Assembly (NCBI RefSeq): GCF_000424625.1
Contig: NZ_AUKG01000001.1
Coordinates: 1,798,001 to 1,862,000 of the forward strand
Reading direction: 5' to 3'
Length of the DNA stretch: 64,000 bases
Source of the DNA: Conexibacter woesei Iso977N
GTDB lineage: Bacteria; Actinomycetota; Thermoleophilia; Solirubrobacterales; Solirubrobacteraceae
This document shows positions 49,594-58,852 of this stretch, one piece after another; position 1 is the stretch's first letter; each line of letters begins with the position of its first letter. The notes beneath the pieces are model-generated. The model worked only from the letters and a program-made list of their open reading frames with translations, had not been told where the DNA came from and did no database searches. Position numbers and translations under genes: made by a program.

Positions 49594-50576
49594 TCACGCC
49601 ACGCCTCAGGGCGCCCACGATCTCGGCGGTCATCGCCGCCTACCAATCGCAGGACACGCTCGTCGAGGCGCTCGACTCCGTGCTCGGCCAGACGCGCCCG
49701 CCCGACGAGGTCGTCGTCGTCGATGACGGCTCGACCGACGCGACGCCGGAGATCCTGGCCTCCTACGGCGACCGCATCCAGGTGGTCCGGCAGGAGAACG
49801 CCGGCTACCCCGCCGCGATGAACCGCGCGATCGCCACGGCGACGGGCGACGTCGTCGCGCCGATCGGCGCCGACGACATCTGGCTGCCGCAGAAGCTCGA
49901 GTGGCAGGCCGAGGCGCTGGAGCGCCACCCGGACGTCGGCGTGCACTTCGGCCACGCCGTCCTGTTCGGGCGCATCGAGGGCGACCACCCGCGCCCGCGC
50001 GACACCGGCGTGCTCGACAACCGGCGGCTGTGGGACGACTTCTTCGAGATCAACGTCATCAACACGCCCGGCGTCGTCATCGACCGCCAGGTCTTCGCCC
50101 GCGTCGGCTGGTTCGCCGACCGCTTCCTGGCCGACGACTACCAGTTCTTCTTCAACGCGATGCGGGCCGGGATCCGGTTCTACTACGAGCCGCGCGCGAT
50201 CGTCCGCTACCGGATGCACGACAACAACATCACCAACGCGACGCTCGAGCTGCGCGAGGCGATGATGCAGGTGCGCCGCGCCAACGCCGACCGCGTCACC
50301 GACCCCGAGCTGGTCGACCGGATGCTCTCGGCCGAGCTGTTCAAGATCGGCCGCCTGCGCGCCGACGAGGGCCGCACCGCCGACGCGCGCACCGCCTTCC
50401 GCGAGGCGCTGGGCCACCGGCGCGGCGCGGTCGTGTCGGCCAACGCCCGCGCGGTCGCGTGGCTTGCCCTGCTCTCGCTGCCGAGCAGCGTCCGCAACGG
50501 CCTGACGCGCGGGGCCATTGGCGCCAGCCGCGGGTTCGACACCCTGCGCGGCGGGCGCAGCCCCGCACTGCCGTGA
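49590..50576 (+). CDS. GT2-family glycosyltransferase
   Basis: The 328 residues show SAVIAAYQSQDTLVEALDSV, DDGSTDATPEIL and the metal motif IGADDIW, then a C-terminal helical part. It is a paralogue of the next gene (50573-51526), with very similar N-termini. The ATGA overlap with the previous gene couples translation. A GCGTTGAT sequence (49573-49580) before the start resembles the CGTT element, but its -35 is not at the standard distance. Confidence 0.92.
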   Translation: MITPRLRAPTISAVIAAYQSQDTLVEALDSVLGQTRPPDEVVVVDDGSTDATPEILASYGDRIQVVRQENAGYPAAMNRAIATATGDVVAPIGADDIWLPQKLEWQAEALERHPDVGVHFGHAVLFGRIEGDHPRPRDTGVLDNRRLWDDFFEINVINTPGVVIDRQVFARVGWFADRFLADDYQFFFNAMRAGIRFYYEPRAIVRYRMHDNNITNATLELREAMMQVRRANADRVTDPELVDRMLSAELFKIGRLRADEGRTADARTAFREALGHRRGAVVSANARAVAWLALLSLPSSVRNGLTRGAIGASRGFDTLRGGRSPALP

Positions 50577-51526
50577 GCACGACCCGGCCTGTCGTCAGCG
50601 TCGTCGTCGCGGCCTACAACGGCGAGGCGCACGTGGGGGAGACGATCGCCGCGATCCTCGGGCAGACCCGCGCGCCCGACGAGGTCGTCGTCGTCGACGA
50701 CGGCTCGACCGACGGCACGCCCGACGTGCTGGCGTCCTTCGGCGACGCGATCCAGGTGTTCCACCAGCACAACTCCGGCGCCGCGGGCGCCTACGCGCAG
50801 GCGTACGCGCGTGCCCGTGGAGACTGGGTCGCGCGCTGCGACGCCGACGACGTCTGGCTGCCGGAGAAGCTGGAGCTGCAGCTCGAGGCGCTCGCCGTCC
50901 GGCCCGAGACCGACGTGGTCGTGACCGGCGCGACCGTCTTCGGCCGCGGGGCCGAGCGCCCGTTCTCGGCGCTGCCGCCGGCCGACGGGCTCGACGACCC
51001 GCTCCTCTTCGCGCGCCACGTCTACCGCGCCAACCCGATCTGCTCCTCGACCGCGCTGATCCGCGCGTCGTTGTTGAAGGACCTGCCCGAGCCCACGCCG
51101 CGCCTGCCGTGCGAGGACTACGAGCTCTGGCTGCACCTGCTCCGCGCCGGTGCGCGCTTCCACTGGGACCCGGAGGCGCTCGTCCGTTACCGCCAGCACT
51201 CGAGCAACGTCACCAACAACCGGGTCGCGATGGAGCGCTCGGCGCTGGCGATGCACCGGGCGTTCGCCGACCTGCCGCAGGACCGCGCGCTCGTGCGCCG
51301 GACCTGCGCCCGCGACCTGGCCACGATCGGCCGCCTGCTCGCCGACGACGGCGACGACGCGCAGGCGCGCGCCGCCTTCGCCGGCTCGCTGCGCGCGCGG
51401 CCGACCGCGTTCGCGCTCGCGTGGGCGCTGCTGCTCAGCCTGCCCCGCGGCCTGCGCCGCCGCGCCGTCGGCGCGGCGCTGGCGCTGGTCCGCGGCGAGC
51501 GCGGCCGCGCCGAGGCAGCGACATGA
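50573..51526 (+). CDS. GT2-family glycosyltransferase
   Basis: The 317-residue protein has VSVVVAAYNGEAHVGETIAA, DDGSTDGTPDVL and CDADDVWLPEKLELQ, the standard GT-A nucleotide and metal sites. GTG 50573 overlaps the previous stop (GTGA). It probably adds a further sugar of the repeat unit, and arose by duplication of the preceding gene. Confidence 0.92.
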   Translation: MSTTRPVVSVVVAAYNGEAHVGETIAAILGQTRAPDEVVVVDDGSTDGTPDVLASFGDAIQVFHQHNSGAAGAYAQAYARARGDWVARCDADDVWLPEKLELQLEALAVRPETDVVVTGATVFGRGAERPFSALPPADGLDDPLLFARHVYRANPICSSTALIRASLLKDLPEPTPRLPCEDYELWLHLLRAGARFHWDPEALVRYRQHSSNVTNNRVAMERSALAMHRAFADLPQDRALVRRTCARDLATIGRLLADDGDDAQARAAFAGSLRARPTAFALAWALLLSLPRGLRRRAVGAALALVRGERGRAEAAT

Positions 51527-53055
51527 CCGACGCGCAGCACCCCGAGCCCGAGCACGACCTCAAGACGGCCGCCGAGCACGGCGTCCGCTGGGCGGCGATC
51601 TCGCGGCCGGCGATCGAGGTCGTCCTGCTGGCCTCGATGGTCGTCATCGCGCGCCTGATCTCCCCGGCCGAGTACGGCCGCTTCGCGGTCGTCACCGCGC
51701 TGTCGGAGCTGGCGATCGCGATCCCGTCCCAGGGCGTCGGGACCGCGATGGTCCAGATGGAGTCGGTGACGCGCCGCCACCAGCAGGCCGGCGCGCTGCT
51801 GGGCATCGGCATCTCGGTCGTGCTCGTCGCGTTGGCCTACATCTTGGGCTGGCTGGTGATCGGCCCGGTCTTCGGCGGCCGCACCGAGCACCTCGTCCAT
51901 CTCGCGACGCCGGGCTTCCTGCTCGCCGGGATCGCCGCGGTCCCGATGGCGATGCTCACCCGCCGCCTGGAGTTCAAGTGGCTGAGCCTGATCGACGTCG
52001 GCAACACGATGACGCGCGCGGCCGCGTCGGTCGCGCTCGCGCTCGCCGGGCTCAACGCCGAGGCGCTGATCTACGGCGGCCTGCTGGCCGGCGCGCTGGC
52101 CACCGGGATCGCGCTGATCAAGGCGCCGCCGCCGCTGCCGCGCTACGAGCGGGACGCGGTGCGCGACATCCGCAGGCTCGGCGTCCCGGCGGCCGGCGCG
52201 GCGCTGAGCTGGGTCGGCTTCCGCAACTGCGACTACGCGATCGTCGGCGCGCGGCTGGGCGCGGTCCAGGCCGGCCTCTACTTCCGCGCCTACACGCTGG
52301 CGGTCGAGTACCAGAAGAAGGTCTCGCTGGTCGTCGGCCAGGTCGGCTTCCCGGTCCTCGCGCGCGCCACGAGCCCGGAGGCGCTGGAGGAGATGCGCGG
52401 CCGGATGGTCCAGGTGCTGAGCGTCGTGCTGTTCCCGCTGCTGGCGATCCTCGCGGTGACCGCCCCGGTGCTGATCCCGTTCGTGTTCGGCGACGACTGG
52501 GCGCCGGCCGTCGCGCCGACGCAGGTGCTCGCGCTCGGCGGCGCGTCGACGCTGGTCATCGACGCGATCGGCGCGTCGTTGATGGCGCGGCGGCGCACGC
52601 ACACGGTCCTCGTCTTCGGCTGGGCGCACTTCGTCGTCTACGCGGGGGCGGTCCTGCTGATCGCGCCGCTGGGCCTGACCGCGGTCGCGCTCGGCGCCGC
52701 GCTGATCCACACCGGGTTCATGGTGGTCGGCTACTGGCTGATGCTGCGCGACTCCGACGAGCGCCTGTGGACGTGCATCGCCGACGACCTCGCGCCCGCC
52801 GTCGTGTCGTGCGTCGTTCTGGCCGGCGGCGCGCTGGCGGTCGACGTCGTGCTCAACGCCGCCAACGTCGGCGAGGCGGCTCGGCTGGTCCTCGTCAGCA
52901 CCGCCGGCGGCGTGACCTACCTGGTCGCGCTGCGCGGCCTGTTCCCGAAGACGTGGGACCTGGTGCTCGGCTTCGCCGGCGGCGTCGTGCCGGCCAACCG
53001 CCTGCCGCGCCTGCATCGCGGGCTCGTCCTGCTGGCCCGGACGTCGGAGGGCTAG
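51523..53055 (+). CDS. Wzx-like oligosaccharide flippase
   Basis: The 510-residue membrane protein has about 12-14 transmembrane helices and the polysaccharide-transport family pattern near the N-terminus (AEHGVRWAAISRPAIEVVLL, RLISPAEYGRFAVVTALSEL). It would move the undecaprenyl-linked repeat unit across the membrane. Its position after three GT2 genes in the same transcript fits a Wzx/Wzy-type pathway. It overlaps the previous gene by four bases. Confidence 0.92.
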   Translation: MTDAQHPEPEHDLKTAAEHGVRWAAISRPAIEVVLLASMVVIARLISPAEYGRFAVVTALSELAIAIPSQGVGTAMVQMESVTRRHQQAGALLGIGISVVLVALAYILGWLVIGPVFGGRTEHLVHLATPGFLLAGIAAVPMAMLTRRLEFKWLSLIDVGNTMTRAAASVALALAGLNAEALIYGGLLAGALATGIALIKAPPPLPRYERDAVRDIRRLGVPAAGAALSWVGFRNCDYAIVGARLGAVQAGLYFRAYTLAVEYQKKVSLVVGQVGFPVLARATSPEALEEMRGRMVQVLSVVLFPLLAILAVTAPVLIPFVFGDDWAPAVAPTQVLALGGASTLVIDAIGASLMARRRTHTVLVFGWAHFVVYAGAVLLIAPLGLTAVALGAALIHTGFMVVGYWLMLRDSDERLWTCIADDLAPAVVSCVVLAGGALAVDVVLNAANVGEAARLVLVSTAGGVTYLVALRGLFPKTWDLVLGFAGGVVPANRLPRLHRGLVLLARTSEG

Positions 53056-53062
53056 GCGCGCC

Positions 53063-53638
53063 GTGCTCGGGATCGACGGCGAGCGCCTGCTGCTTCAGGC
53101 GCGCATCCTGAAGTACCGGCGGCTGTCGACGTGCCCGCACGTCAGCGGGCCCGACCCGGTCGTCGTGCAGCCCGTCCTGTTCCTGGGCCCGGGCCGGATC
53201 GCGCTGGGGCGCGACGTCGAGTTCGGGTGGAAGACGTCGCGCGGCTTCCACACCGGCTACTGCCACGTCGAGGCCGCGACGCCGGAGGCGTCGATCCGGA
53301 TCGGCGACGGCGTCCAGCTCAACAACGACATCATGCTCAAGAGCGAGGGCCCGGGGATCGTGATCGGCGACCGCACGCTGATCGGCTCGCAGGTCACGAT
53401 CTACGACAGCGACTTCCACGAGCTGCACCCGGACCGCCGCCGCGGCGGGACCCCCTCGATGGGCCAGGTCGTGCTCGGCGAGAACGTGTTCGTCGGCGAC
53501 GGCGCGACGATCCTCAAGGGCGTGGAGATCGGCCGCGATTCCGTGGTCGGTGCAGGGAGTGTCGTGACCGCATCGATCCCGCCGGGCGTGATCGCGGCCG
53601 GCAACCCGGCGCGCGTGGTCCGGCCGCTGGCACCCTGA
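53063..53638 (+). CDS. Left-handed beta-helix acyltransferase (WcaF/maltose O-acetyltransferase family)
   Basis: The 191 residues are hexapeptide repeats with IGDGVQLNNDIMLKS, IGDRTLIGSQVTIYDSDFHELHP (split at DRTLIGSQVTIYDSDF) containing the catalytic His, and the end IPPGVIAAGNPARVVRPL. It would acetylate a sugar of the repeat unit with acetyl-CoA. GTG start eight bases after the flippase stop, in the same operon. Confidence 0.9.
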   Translation: MLGIDGERLLLQARILKYRRLSTCPHVSGPDPVVVQPVLFLGPGRIALGRDVEFGWKTSRGFHTGYCHVEAATPEASIRIGDGVQLNNDIMLKSEGPGIVIGDRTLIGSQVTIYDSDFHELHPDRRRGGTPSMGQVVLGENVFVGDGATILKGVEIGRDSVVGAGSVVTASIPPGVIAAGNPARVVRPLAP

Positions 53639-53664
53639 CCTTCGGGGAGGATCGCTCAGCGGAT

Positions 53665-53690
53665 GGAAGAAGCGCGCGCACCCGCGCGTT
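53665..53690 (+). promoter_or_regulatory. ECF-type promoter for the epimerase operon
   Basis: GGAAG (53665-53669), 17 bases, then CGTT (53687-53690), ten bases before ATG 53701. The -35 lies just after the previous stop. It allows the second half of the operon (53701-57842) to be transcribed independently. Confidence 0.7.
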
Positions 53691-53700
53691 GATCGTCCAG

Positions 53701-54717
53701 ATGAGCACTCCCAACCGAACCGCAGGCCCCTCTCTGACGGGCGACCGCGCCTTCGTGACGGGCGGCGGCGGCGCCATCGGGTCCAACCTCGTCGACCAGC
53801 TCGTGCAGGCCGGGGCGAGCGAGGTCGTCGTCCTCGACAACTTCGTCCGCGGCCGCCGCGACAACCTCGCCTGGGCGCTGGAGCACGGCAACGTCAACCT
53901 GGTCATCGGCGACATCTGCGACCGCGACCTCGTCCGCGAGCTCACGCGCGGCGCCGACCTCGTCTTCCACCTGGCGGCGCTGCGGATCACGCAGTGCGCC
54001 GAGGAGCCGCGGCTGGCCAACGAGGTCCTGGTCGACGGCACCTTCAACGTCGTCGAGGCGGCCGCGGCCGAGAACGTCCGCAAGCTGATCCTGTCGTCGT
54101 CGGCCTCGATCTACGGCCTCGCCGAGACGTTCCCGACGCGCGAGGACCACCACCCCTACGCCAACGACACGCTCTACGGCGCGGCCAAGGTCTACAACGA
54201 GGCGCTGCTGCGCAGCTACCACGCGATGACCGGGCTGGACTACGTCGCGCTGCGCTACTTCAACGTCTACGGCGAGCGCATGGACATCCACGGGCTCTAC
54301 ACCGAGGTGCTCGTCCGCTGGATGGAGCGGATCTCCGCGGGCCAGCCGCCGATCATCCTCGGCGACGGCAAGCAGACGATGGACTTCGTCTTCATCGCCG
54401 ACATCGCGCGCGCCAACGTCCTGGCCGCCGCGGCCGACGTCACCGACGAGACCTACAACATCGCCTCCTCGGCCGAGACGAGCCTCGGCGAGCTCGCCCA
54501 GATGCTGCTCAAGGTGATGGGGTCCGACCTCGACGTCGAGTACGGCCCGGAGCGCAAGGTCAACGGCGTCACGCGCCGGCTGGCCGACGTCTCCAAGGCG
54601 CGCGAGCAGCTCGGCTGGGTCCCCGAGATCGACCTCGAGGAGGGCCTGACCCGCCTGGTCGACTGGTGGCAGCGCGAGCGCGCGCACGAGAGCCCGCTCG
54701 CGGCGAAGGCGTCGTGA
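53701..54717 (+). CDS. NAD-dependent sugar epimerase/dehydratase (extended SDR)
   Basis: The 338 residues have the NAD motif VTGGGGAIGSNLVDQL, the catalytic YxxxK as YGAAK near residue 160, and SSSASIYG. Such enzymes include UDP-glucose 4-epimerase and UDP-glucuronate decarboxylase; the substrate is not distinguishable here. ATG 53701 is supported by the promoter, and the stop overlaps the aminotransferase start (TGATG). Confidence 0.93.
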   Translation: MSTPNRTAGPSLTGDRAFVTGGGGAIGSNLVDQLVQAGASEVVVLDNFVRGRRDNLAWALEHGNVNLVIGDICDRDLVRELTRGADLVFHLAALRITQCAEEPRLANEVLVDGTFNVVEAAAAENVRKLILSSSASIYGLAETFPTREDHHPYANDTLYGAAKVYNEALLRSYHAMTGLDYVALRYFNVYGERMDIHGLYTEVLVRWMERISAGQPPIILGDGKQTMDFVFIADIARANVLAAAADVTDETYNIASSAETSLGELAQMLLKVMGSDLDVEYGPERKVNGVTRRLADVSKAREQLGWVPEIDLEEGLTRLVDWWQRERAHESPLAAKAS

Positions 54718-55853
54718 TGCAGGTCCCGTTCGCCAAGCCGACGTTCAGCGGCCACGAGGGCGAGGTCGTCGCCGCGGTGATCGCCTCCGGCTGGGTCTCG
54801 CAAGGCCCGAAGGTCGCCGAGTTCGAGCAGCGCTTCGCCGACCTGGTCGGCGCCGAGGCCGCGGTCGCGGTCTCCAACTGCACGACGGCGCTGGCGCTGG
54901 CGCTCTACGCCGAGGGCGTCGGCCCGGGCGACGAGGTGATCGTGCCGTCGCTGTCGTTCATCGCCACCGCCAACGCGGTCTGGACGCTGGGCGCGACGCC
55001 GGTCTTCGCCGACATCGACCCGATGACCTACAACTTGGATGCCGAGGCGACGCGGCGCGCGATCACGCCTCAGACCAAGGCCATCATGCCGGTCCACCAG
55101 GTCGGCCTGCCCGCCGACATGGACGCGTTCTTCGCCCTCGCCGACGAGCACGGCCTGGCGATCGTCGAGGACGCGGCCTGCGCGATCGGCGCCAGCTACA
55201 AGGGCGCCAGGATCGGCGGCCTCGGGCCGTCGGCGTGCTTCTCGCTGCACCCGCGCAAGGTCATCACCACCGGCGAGGGCGGGATGATCACCACCCAGGA
55301 CGCCGCCAAGGCCGACCGCATGCGCAAGCTGCGCCAGCACGCGATGGACCTCTCGGACCTCGCGCGCCACAGCGCGACCGGCGTCGTCTTCGAGGGCTAT
55401 CCGGAGCGCGGCTTCAACTACCGGATGACCGACATGCAGGCCGCGCTCGGCCTCTGCCAGCTCGACGCGCTGCCCGGCATCCTCGCTGAGCGCACGCGCC
55501 TGGCGGAGCGCTACAACGACGCGTTCGCGGGCGTCCCGTACCTCGAGACCCCGTACACGCCGGAGCACACCGAGCGCACCTGGCAGTCCTACGCCATCCG
55601 CGTCCGGCCCGGCGCGCCCGTCGGCCGCACCGAGCTGATGGAGCTGCTGCTCGCCGAGGGCGTCCCGACGCGCCGCGGCGTGATGGCGATCCACCACGAG
55701 GGCGCCTACCCGGGCGTCACCGCCGACCTCGCGCACACCGACGCGGCCGCGGCCGACGTCCTGATGCTGCCGCTGTTCGCCGACCTCACCGACGAGCAGC
55801 AGGACCACGTGATCGATCGCGTGCTCGCCCACACCGCGGCCCTGGCCGCCTGA
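54717..55853 (+). CDS. DegT/DnrJ/EryC1 family sugar aminotransferase
   Basis: The 378-residue PLP enzyme has the Schiff-base Lys K181 in SLHPRKVITTGEGG, SNCTTALALAL for phosphate binding and VEDAACAIGA. It is related to, but not a close copy of, the one at 23256. Coupled to the epimerase (TGATG), it likely makes an amino sugar precursor for the polymer. Confidence 0.95.
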   Translation: MQVPFAKPTFSGHEGEVVAAVIASGWVSQGPKVAEFEQRFADLVGAEAAVAVSNCTTALALALYAEGVGPGDEVIVPSLSFIATANAVWTLGATPVFADIDPMTYNLDAEATRRAITPQTKAIMPVHQVGLPADMDAFFALADEHGLAIVEDAACAIGASYKGARIGGLGPSACFSLHPRKVITTGEGGMITTQDAAKADRMRKLRQHAMDLSDLARHSATGVVFEGYPERGFNYRMTDMQAALGLCQLDALPGILAERTRLAERYNDAFAGVPYLETPYTPEHTERTWQSYAIRVRPGAPVGRTELMELLLAEGVPTRRGVMAIHHEGAYPGVTADLAHTDAAAADVLMLPLFADLTDEQQDHVIDRVLAHTAALAA

Positions 55854-55886
55854 TCGAACCCGCGCACGGATCGCACGCCGCAGACC

Positions 55887-56597
55887 ATGGAAGCGACCAC
55901 CACACCCACCGCCGCCGACGTCCTGCGCTCCGAGGCCGCCGCGGTCGAGCCGCAGACCACCGGCCTGGGCACCGCGATCGCGTGCCGCGCGCTGGACGTC
56001 GTCGTCTCGGCGACCATGTTGGTGCTGTTGGCACCGCTGCTCGCCGTGATCGCGGTGGCGATCCGGCTCGACACGCGCGGCAAGGCGATCTACCGCCAGC
56101 TGCGCGTCGGCCGCGGGCTCAGGCCGTTCACCGTCAACAAGTTCCGCTCGATGCACGCGGGCGTCGGCCACGAGAGGCACATGGCCTACGTGAAGGCCCT
56201 GATCGCCGGCGACGCGCCCGACCAGGGAAACGGCGAGCAGCCGTTCTTCAAGCTGTCGGAGGACGAGCGCGTGACGCGCGTCGGGCGGATCCTGCGCAAG
56301 ACGTCGCTGGACGAGCTGCCGCAGCTGTGGAACGTCCTGCAGGGCAACATGTCGCTCGTCGGGCCGCGCCCGTGCCTGCACTATGAGCTGGAGTCCTACC
56401 CGGCGCACTGGTTCGGGCGCTTCGCCGTCAAGCCCGGCATCACCGGCCCGTGGCAGGTCGGCGGCCGGTCGCAGATCGGGCTGGAGGAGATGATCGCGCT
56501 CGACCTGCAGTACGTGCGCGAGCGCTCGTTCTGGCTCAACGTGAGGATCCTGCTCAAGACGGTCCCGGTCGTCCTCAACCGCCGCGGCGCGGCCTGA
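55887..56597 (+). CDS. Undecaprenyl-phosphate sugar phosphotransferase (minimal type)
   Basis: The 236 residues have one N-terminal transmembrane segment (about 35-58) and the conserved bacterial sugar transferase core: [18 protein letters not shown], the [25 protein letters not shown] and [15 protein letters not shown]. It starts the polymer by moving a sugar-1-phosphate to undecaprenyl phosphate. It corresponds to the catalytic half of WbaP/WcaJ without the extra transmembrane domain. It starts 33 bases after the aminotransferase. Confidence 0.94.
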   Translation: MEATTTPTAADVLRSEAAAVEPQTTGLGTAIACRALDVVVSATMLVLLAPLLAVIAVAIRLDTRGKAIYRQLRVGRGLRPFTVNKFRSMHAGVGHERHMAYVKALIAGDAPDQGNGEQPFFKLSEDERVTRVGRILRKTSLDELPQLWNVLQGNMSLVGPRPCLHYELESYPAHWFGRFAVKPGITGPWQVGGRSQIGLEEMIALDLQYVRERSFWLNVRILLKTVPVVLNRRGAA

Positions 56598-56600
56598 GCG

Positions 56601-57842
56601 ATGGCGGCACGGCGCGCGCTCATCATCAGCGAGAACGCGCCGGTCCCCTCGGACCGCCGCGTGTGGAACGAGGCGTGCGCGCTGCGCGACGCCGGGTGGG
56701 ACGTGACGATCGTCTGCGCGATGGGGGAGACGCGCCATCGCGACCCCTATGAGCTGCTCGACGGCGTGGCGATCCACCGCTACCCGCTGGCGCCCGCCGC
56801 CGGCGGCCTGGTCGGCTACGCGCGCGAGTACGGCCAGGCGCTGTGGCGGATCCGCAGGCTCGTCCGGCGGCTGGCCCGCGAGCAGGGGCGCTTCGACGTC
56901 GTGCACGCCTGCAACCCGCCGGACTTCCTGCTGCTGGCCGCGCGCTCGCTGCGGCGCCGCGACGGGACCGCGATGGTCTTCGACCACCACGACCTCGTGC
57001 CGGAGCTGTACCGCGCGAAGTTCGGCGAGGGTCGCTCACCGATGCACTGGGTCGCGCGGCGGCTGGAGCGGATCGCGTTCCGGATGGCCGACGTCGTCAT
57101 CTGCACCAACTCCTCCTACGCCGCGGTGGCGACCGGGCGCGGCGGGCGAGACCCGCAGGACGTGTTCATCGTCCGCAACGGCCCGGACCTGGCGCGCTTC
57201 ACGCCCGTCGCGCCGGACCCGTCCTGGAAGCAGGGCAAGGACGTGCTCGTCGGCTACCTCGGGATCATGGGCGCCCAGGACGGCGTCGACCACGCGCTGC
57301 GCGCGCTCGCCCACCTCGCGGGGCGCGACGACTGGCACGCGGTCCTGATCGGCGACGGCGACGAGCTGCCGGCGTTGGAGGCGCTGGCGGCCGAGCTCGG
57401 CATCGCCGACCGCGTCACGTTCGCCGGCTGGCGGCTGGACGACGACATCCGCTCGATCCTGTCGACGTGCGACGTCGCGCTGGCGCCGGATCCGCCGAGC
57501 CCGCTCAACGACGTCAGCACGATGATCAAGATCCCGGAGTACATGGCCATGGGCTGCCCCGTGGTCTCCTATGACTTGCCCGAGTCCCGCGTCTCGGCCG
57601 GCCCGTCCGCCGCCGTGTTCGCCGACCCGGGTGACAGCGCGGCGCTTGCCGCCGCGCTGGACGAGGTCCTCGGCGATGCGGACAAGCGTGCCGCGATGGC
57701 CGCCGCAGGACTCGAAGCGGTGCGCGACCGCCTCGCATGGCAGCACCAGGTGCCGGCGCTGCTGGCCGCGTACGAACGGGCCGCCGGGGGCGGCCCCGAT
57801 CCCCACACGCCGCGCCCGGTCCCCGCGGCGACCCGCAGTTGA
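56601..57842 (+). CDS. GT4-family glycosyltransferase
   Basis: The 413-residue GT-B protein begins with IISENAPVPSDRRVWNEACAL, has VVHACNPPDFLLLAARSL, VGYLGIMGAQDGVDHALRAL and the donor-domain YMAMGCPVVSYDLPE. It follows the sugar transferase by three bases, and probably adds the second sugar. It has a long C-terminal Pro/Arg-rich tail. Confidence 0.92.
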   Translation: MAARRALIISENAPVPSDRRVWNEACALRDAGWDVTIVCAMGETRHRDPYELLDGVAIHRYPLAPAAGGLVGYAREYGQALWRIRRLVRRLAREQGRFDVVHACNPPDFLLLAARSLRRRDGTAMVFDHHDLVPELYRAKFGEGRSPMHWVARRLERIAFRMADVVICTNSSYAAVATGRGGRDPQDVFIVRNGPDLARFTPVAPDPSWKQGKDVLVGYLGIMGAQDGVDHALRALAHLAGRDDWHAVLIGDGDELPALEALAAELGIADRVTFAGWRLDDDIRSILSTCDVALAPDPPSPLNDVSTMIKIPEYMAMGCPVVSYDLPESRVSAGPSAAVFADPGDSAALAAALDEVLGDADKRAAMAAAGLEAVRDRLAWQHQVPALLAAYERAAGGGPDPHTPRPVPAATRS

Positions 57843-57888
57843 TGTGCGTTCCCACACAAAACACCTGCAGGAAAGAGATCGCTTCATC

Positions 57889-58836
57889 ATGAGCATCAAC
57901 AAGAAGGCGTTGGTCGTGACGGCCGTGATCGGCGTGATGGCGCCGGCGGCTTCCGCCTCGGCCGCGACCCTCGTGGGCACCGGCACGACCAGGAACGACG
58001 GCGCGATCACGTTCACGAGCCACGCGCGCAACGCGGACCTCGTGATCGGGCCGTCGTTCAGCTACAACCAGACGATCACCGAGATGGGCTCCAAGCTCCA
58101 CGTCTCGGGTCCCAACTGCACCGTGGTCGACGACCACAACGCGAACTGCGTGCTCCAGGACGCGGTCGTCGACCTCAGGGGCGGCGACGACATCGCGAAG
58201 GTCGCCGACTGGGGGCGGATGACCGTGGACGGTGGCGCGGGCAACGACCGCATCGACGCCGACGGCACGATGGCCTCGGTCACCGGTGACGGCGGCGACG
58301 ACCTGCTGCTCGCCAGCTCCGACAGCACCACGACGGTCGACGGCGGCCCCGGGGCCGACACGCTGTACGCCTCCGGCCCGGGCGACAACATCACCGGCGA
58401 CGACGGCAAGGACACCATCATCAGCAACACGGCGTCGCCGAGGGTCGACGGCGGCGATGGCGCGGACACGATCATCACCGTCCACGAGGTCGGGGCGGGT
58501 ACCTTCAGCGGCGGCAACGGCCCCGACGTGATCGTCGCCGAGCTCCCCAACCCCGCCCGCAAGATCGAGAACGGCAGCTACGACGGCGGCGCCGGCAACG
58601 ACGTCATCGACGTCACGAGGGACGGCCAGGCCGGGAGCGACCACGTCACGTGCGGTGACGGCAACGACACCGTCTACGCCGAGGCGATCGACGTCGTCGC
58701 CGCCGACTGCGAGACCGTCGTGATCGGCGCACCGCCGGCCGGCAGCCCCGCCGCCAACGCGGTCGCCAAGGGTGTCGCCTTCATGGCCGACATCAGGATC
58801 CCCCAGGTTCCCGGCCCGTTCATGCCGGGCTGGTAA
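57889..58836 (+). CDS. Secreted GGxGxD-repeat protein (degenerate RTX-like)
   Basis: The 315 residues have a signal peptide (ending ASASAA near 25), a beta-rich domain, then about eight repeats of the type GGxGxDxx (GGAGNDRIDADG, GDGGDDLLLASS, GGPGADTLYASG, GGDGADTIITVH, GGAGNDVIDVTR) and an end CGDGNDTVYA with a conserved Cys pair. Calcium-binding beta-rolls are likely. ATG 57889 follows AGGAAAGAG. A second copy follows, 16 bases after its stop, and both lie in the polysaccharide cluster. Confidence 0.88.
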   Translation: MSINKKALVVTAVIGVMAPAASASAATLVGTGTTRNDGAITFTSHARNADLVIGPSFSYNQTITEMGSKLHVSGPNCTVVDDHNANCVLQDAVVDLRGGDDIAKVADWGRMTVDGGAGNDRIDADGTMASVTGDGGDDLLLASSDSTTTVDGGPGADTLYASGPGDNITGDDGKDTIISNTASPRVDGGDGADTIITVHEVGAGTFSGGNGPDVIVAELPNPARKIENGSYDGGAGNDVIDVTRDGQAGSDHVTCGDGNDTVYAEAIDVVAADCETVVIGAPPAGSPAANAVAKGVAFMADIRIPQVPGPFMPGW

Positions 58837-58852
58837 GCGAGAGAGGAAGAAC

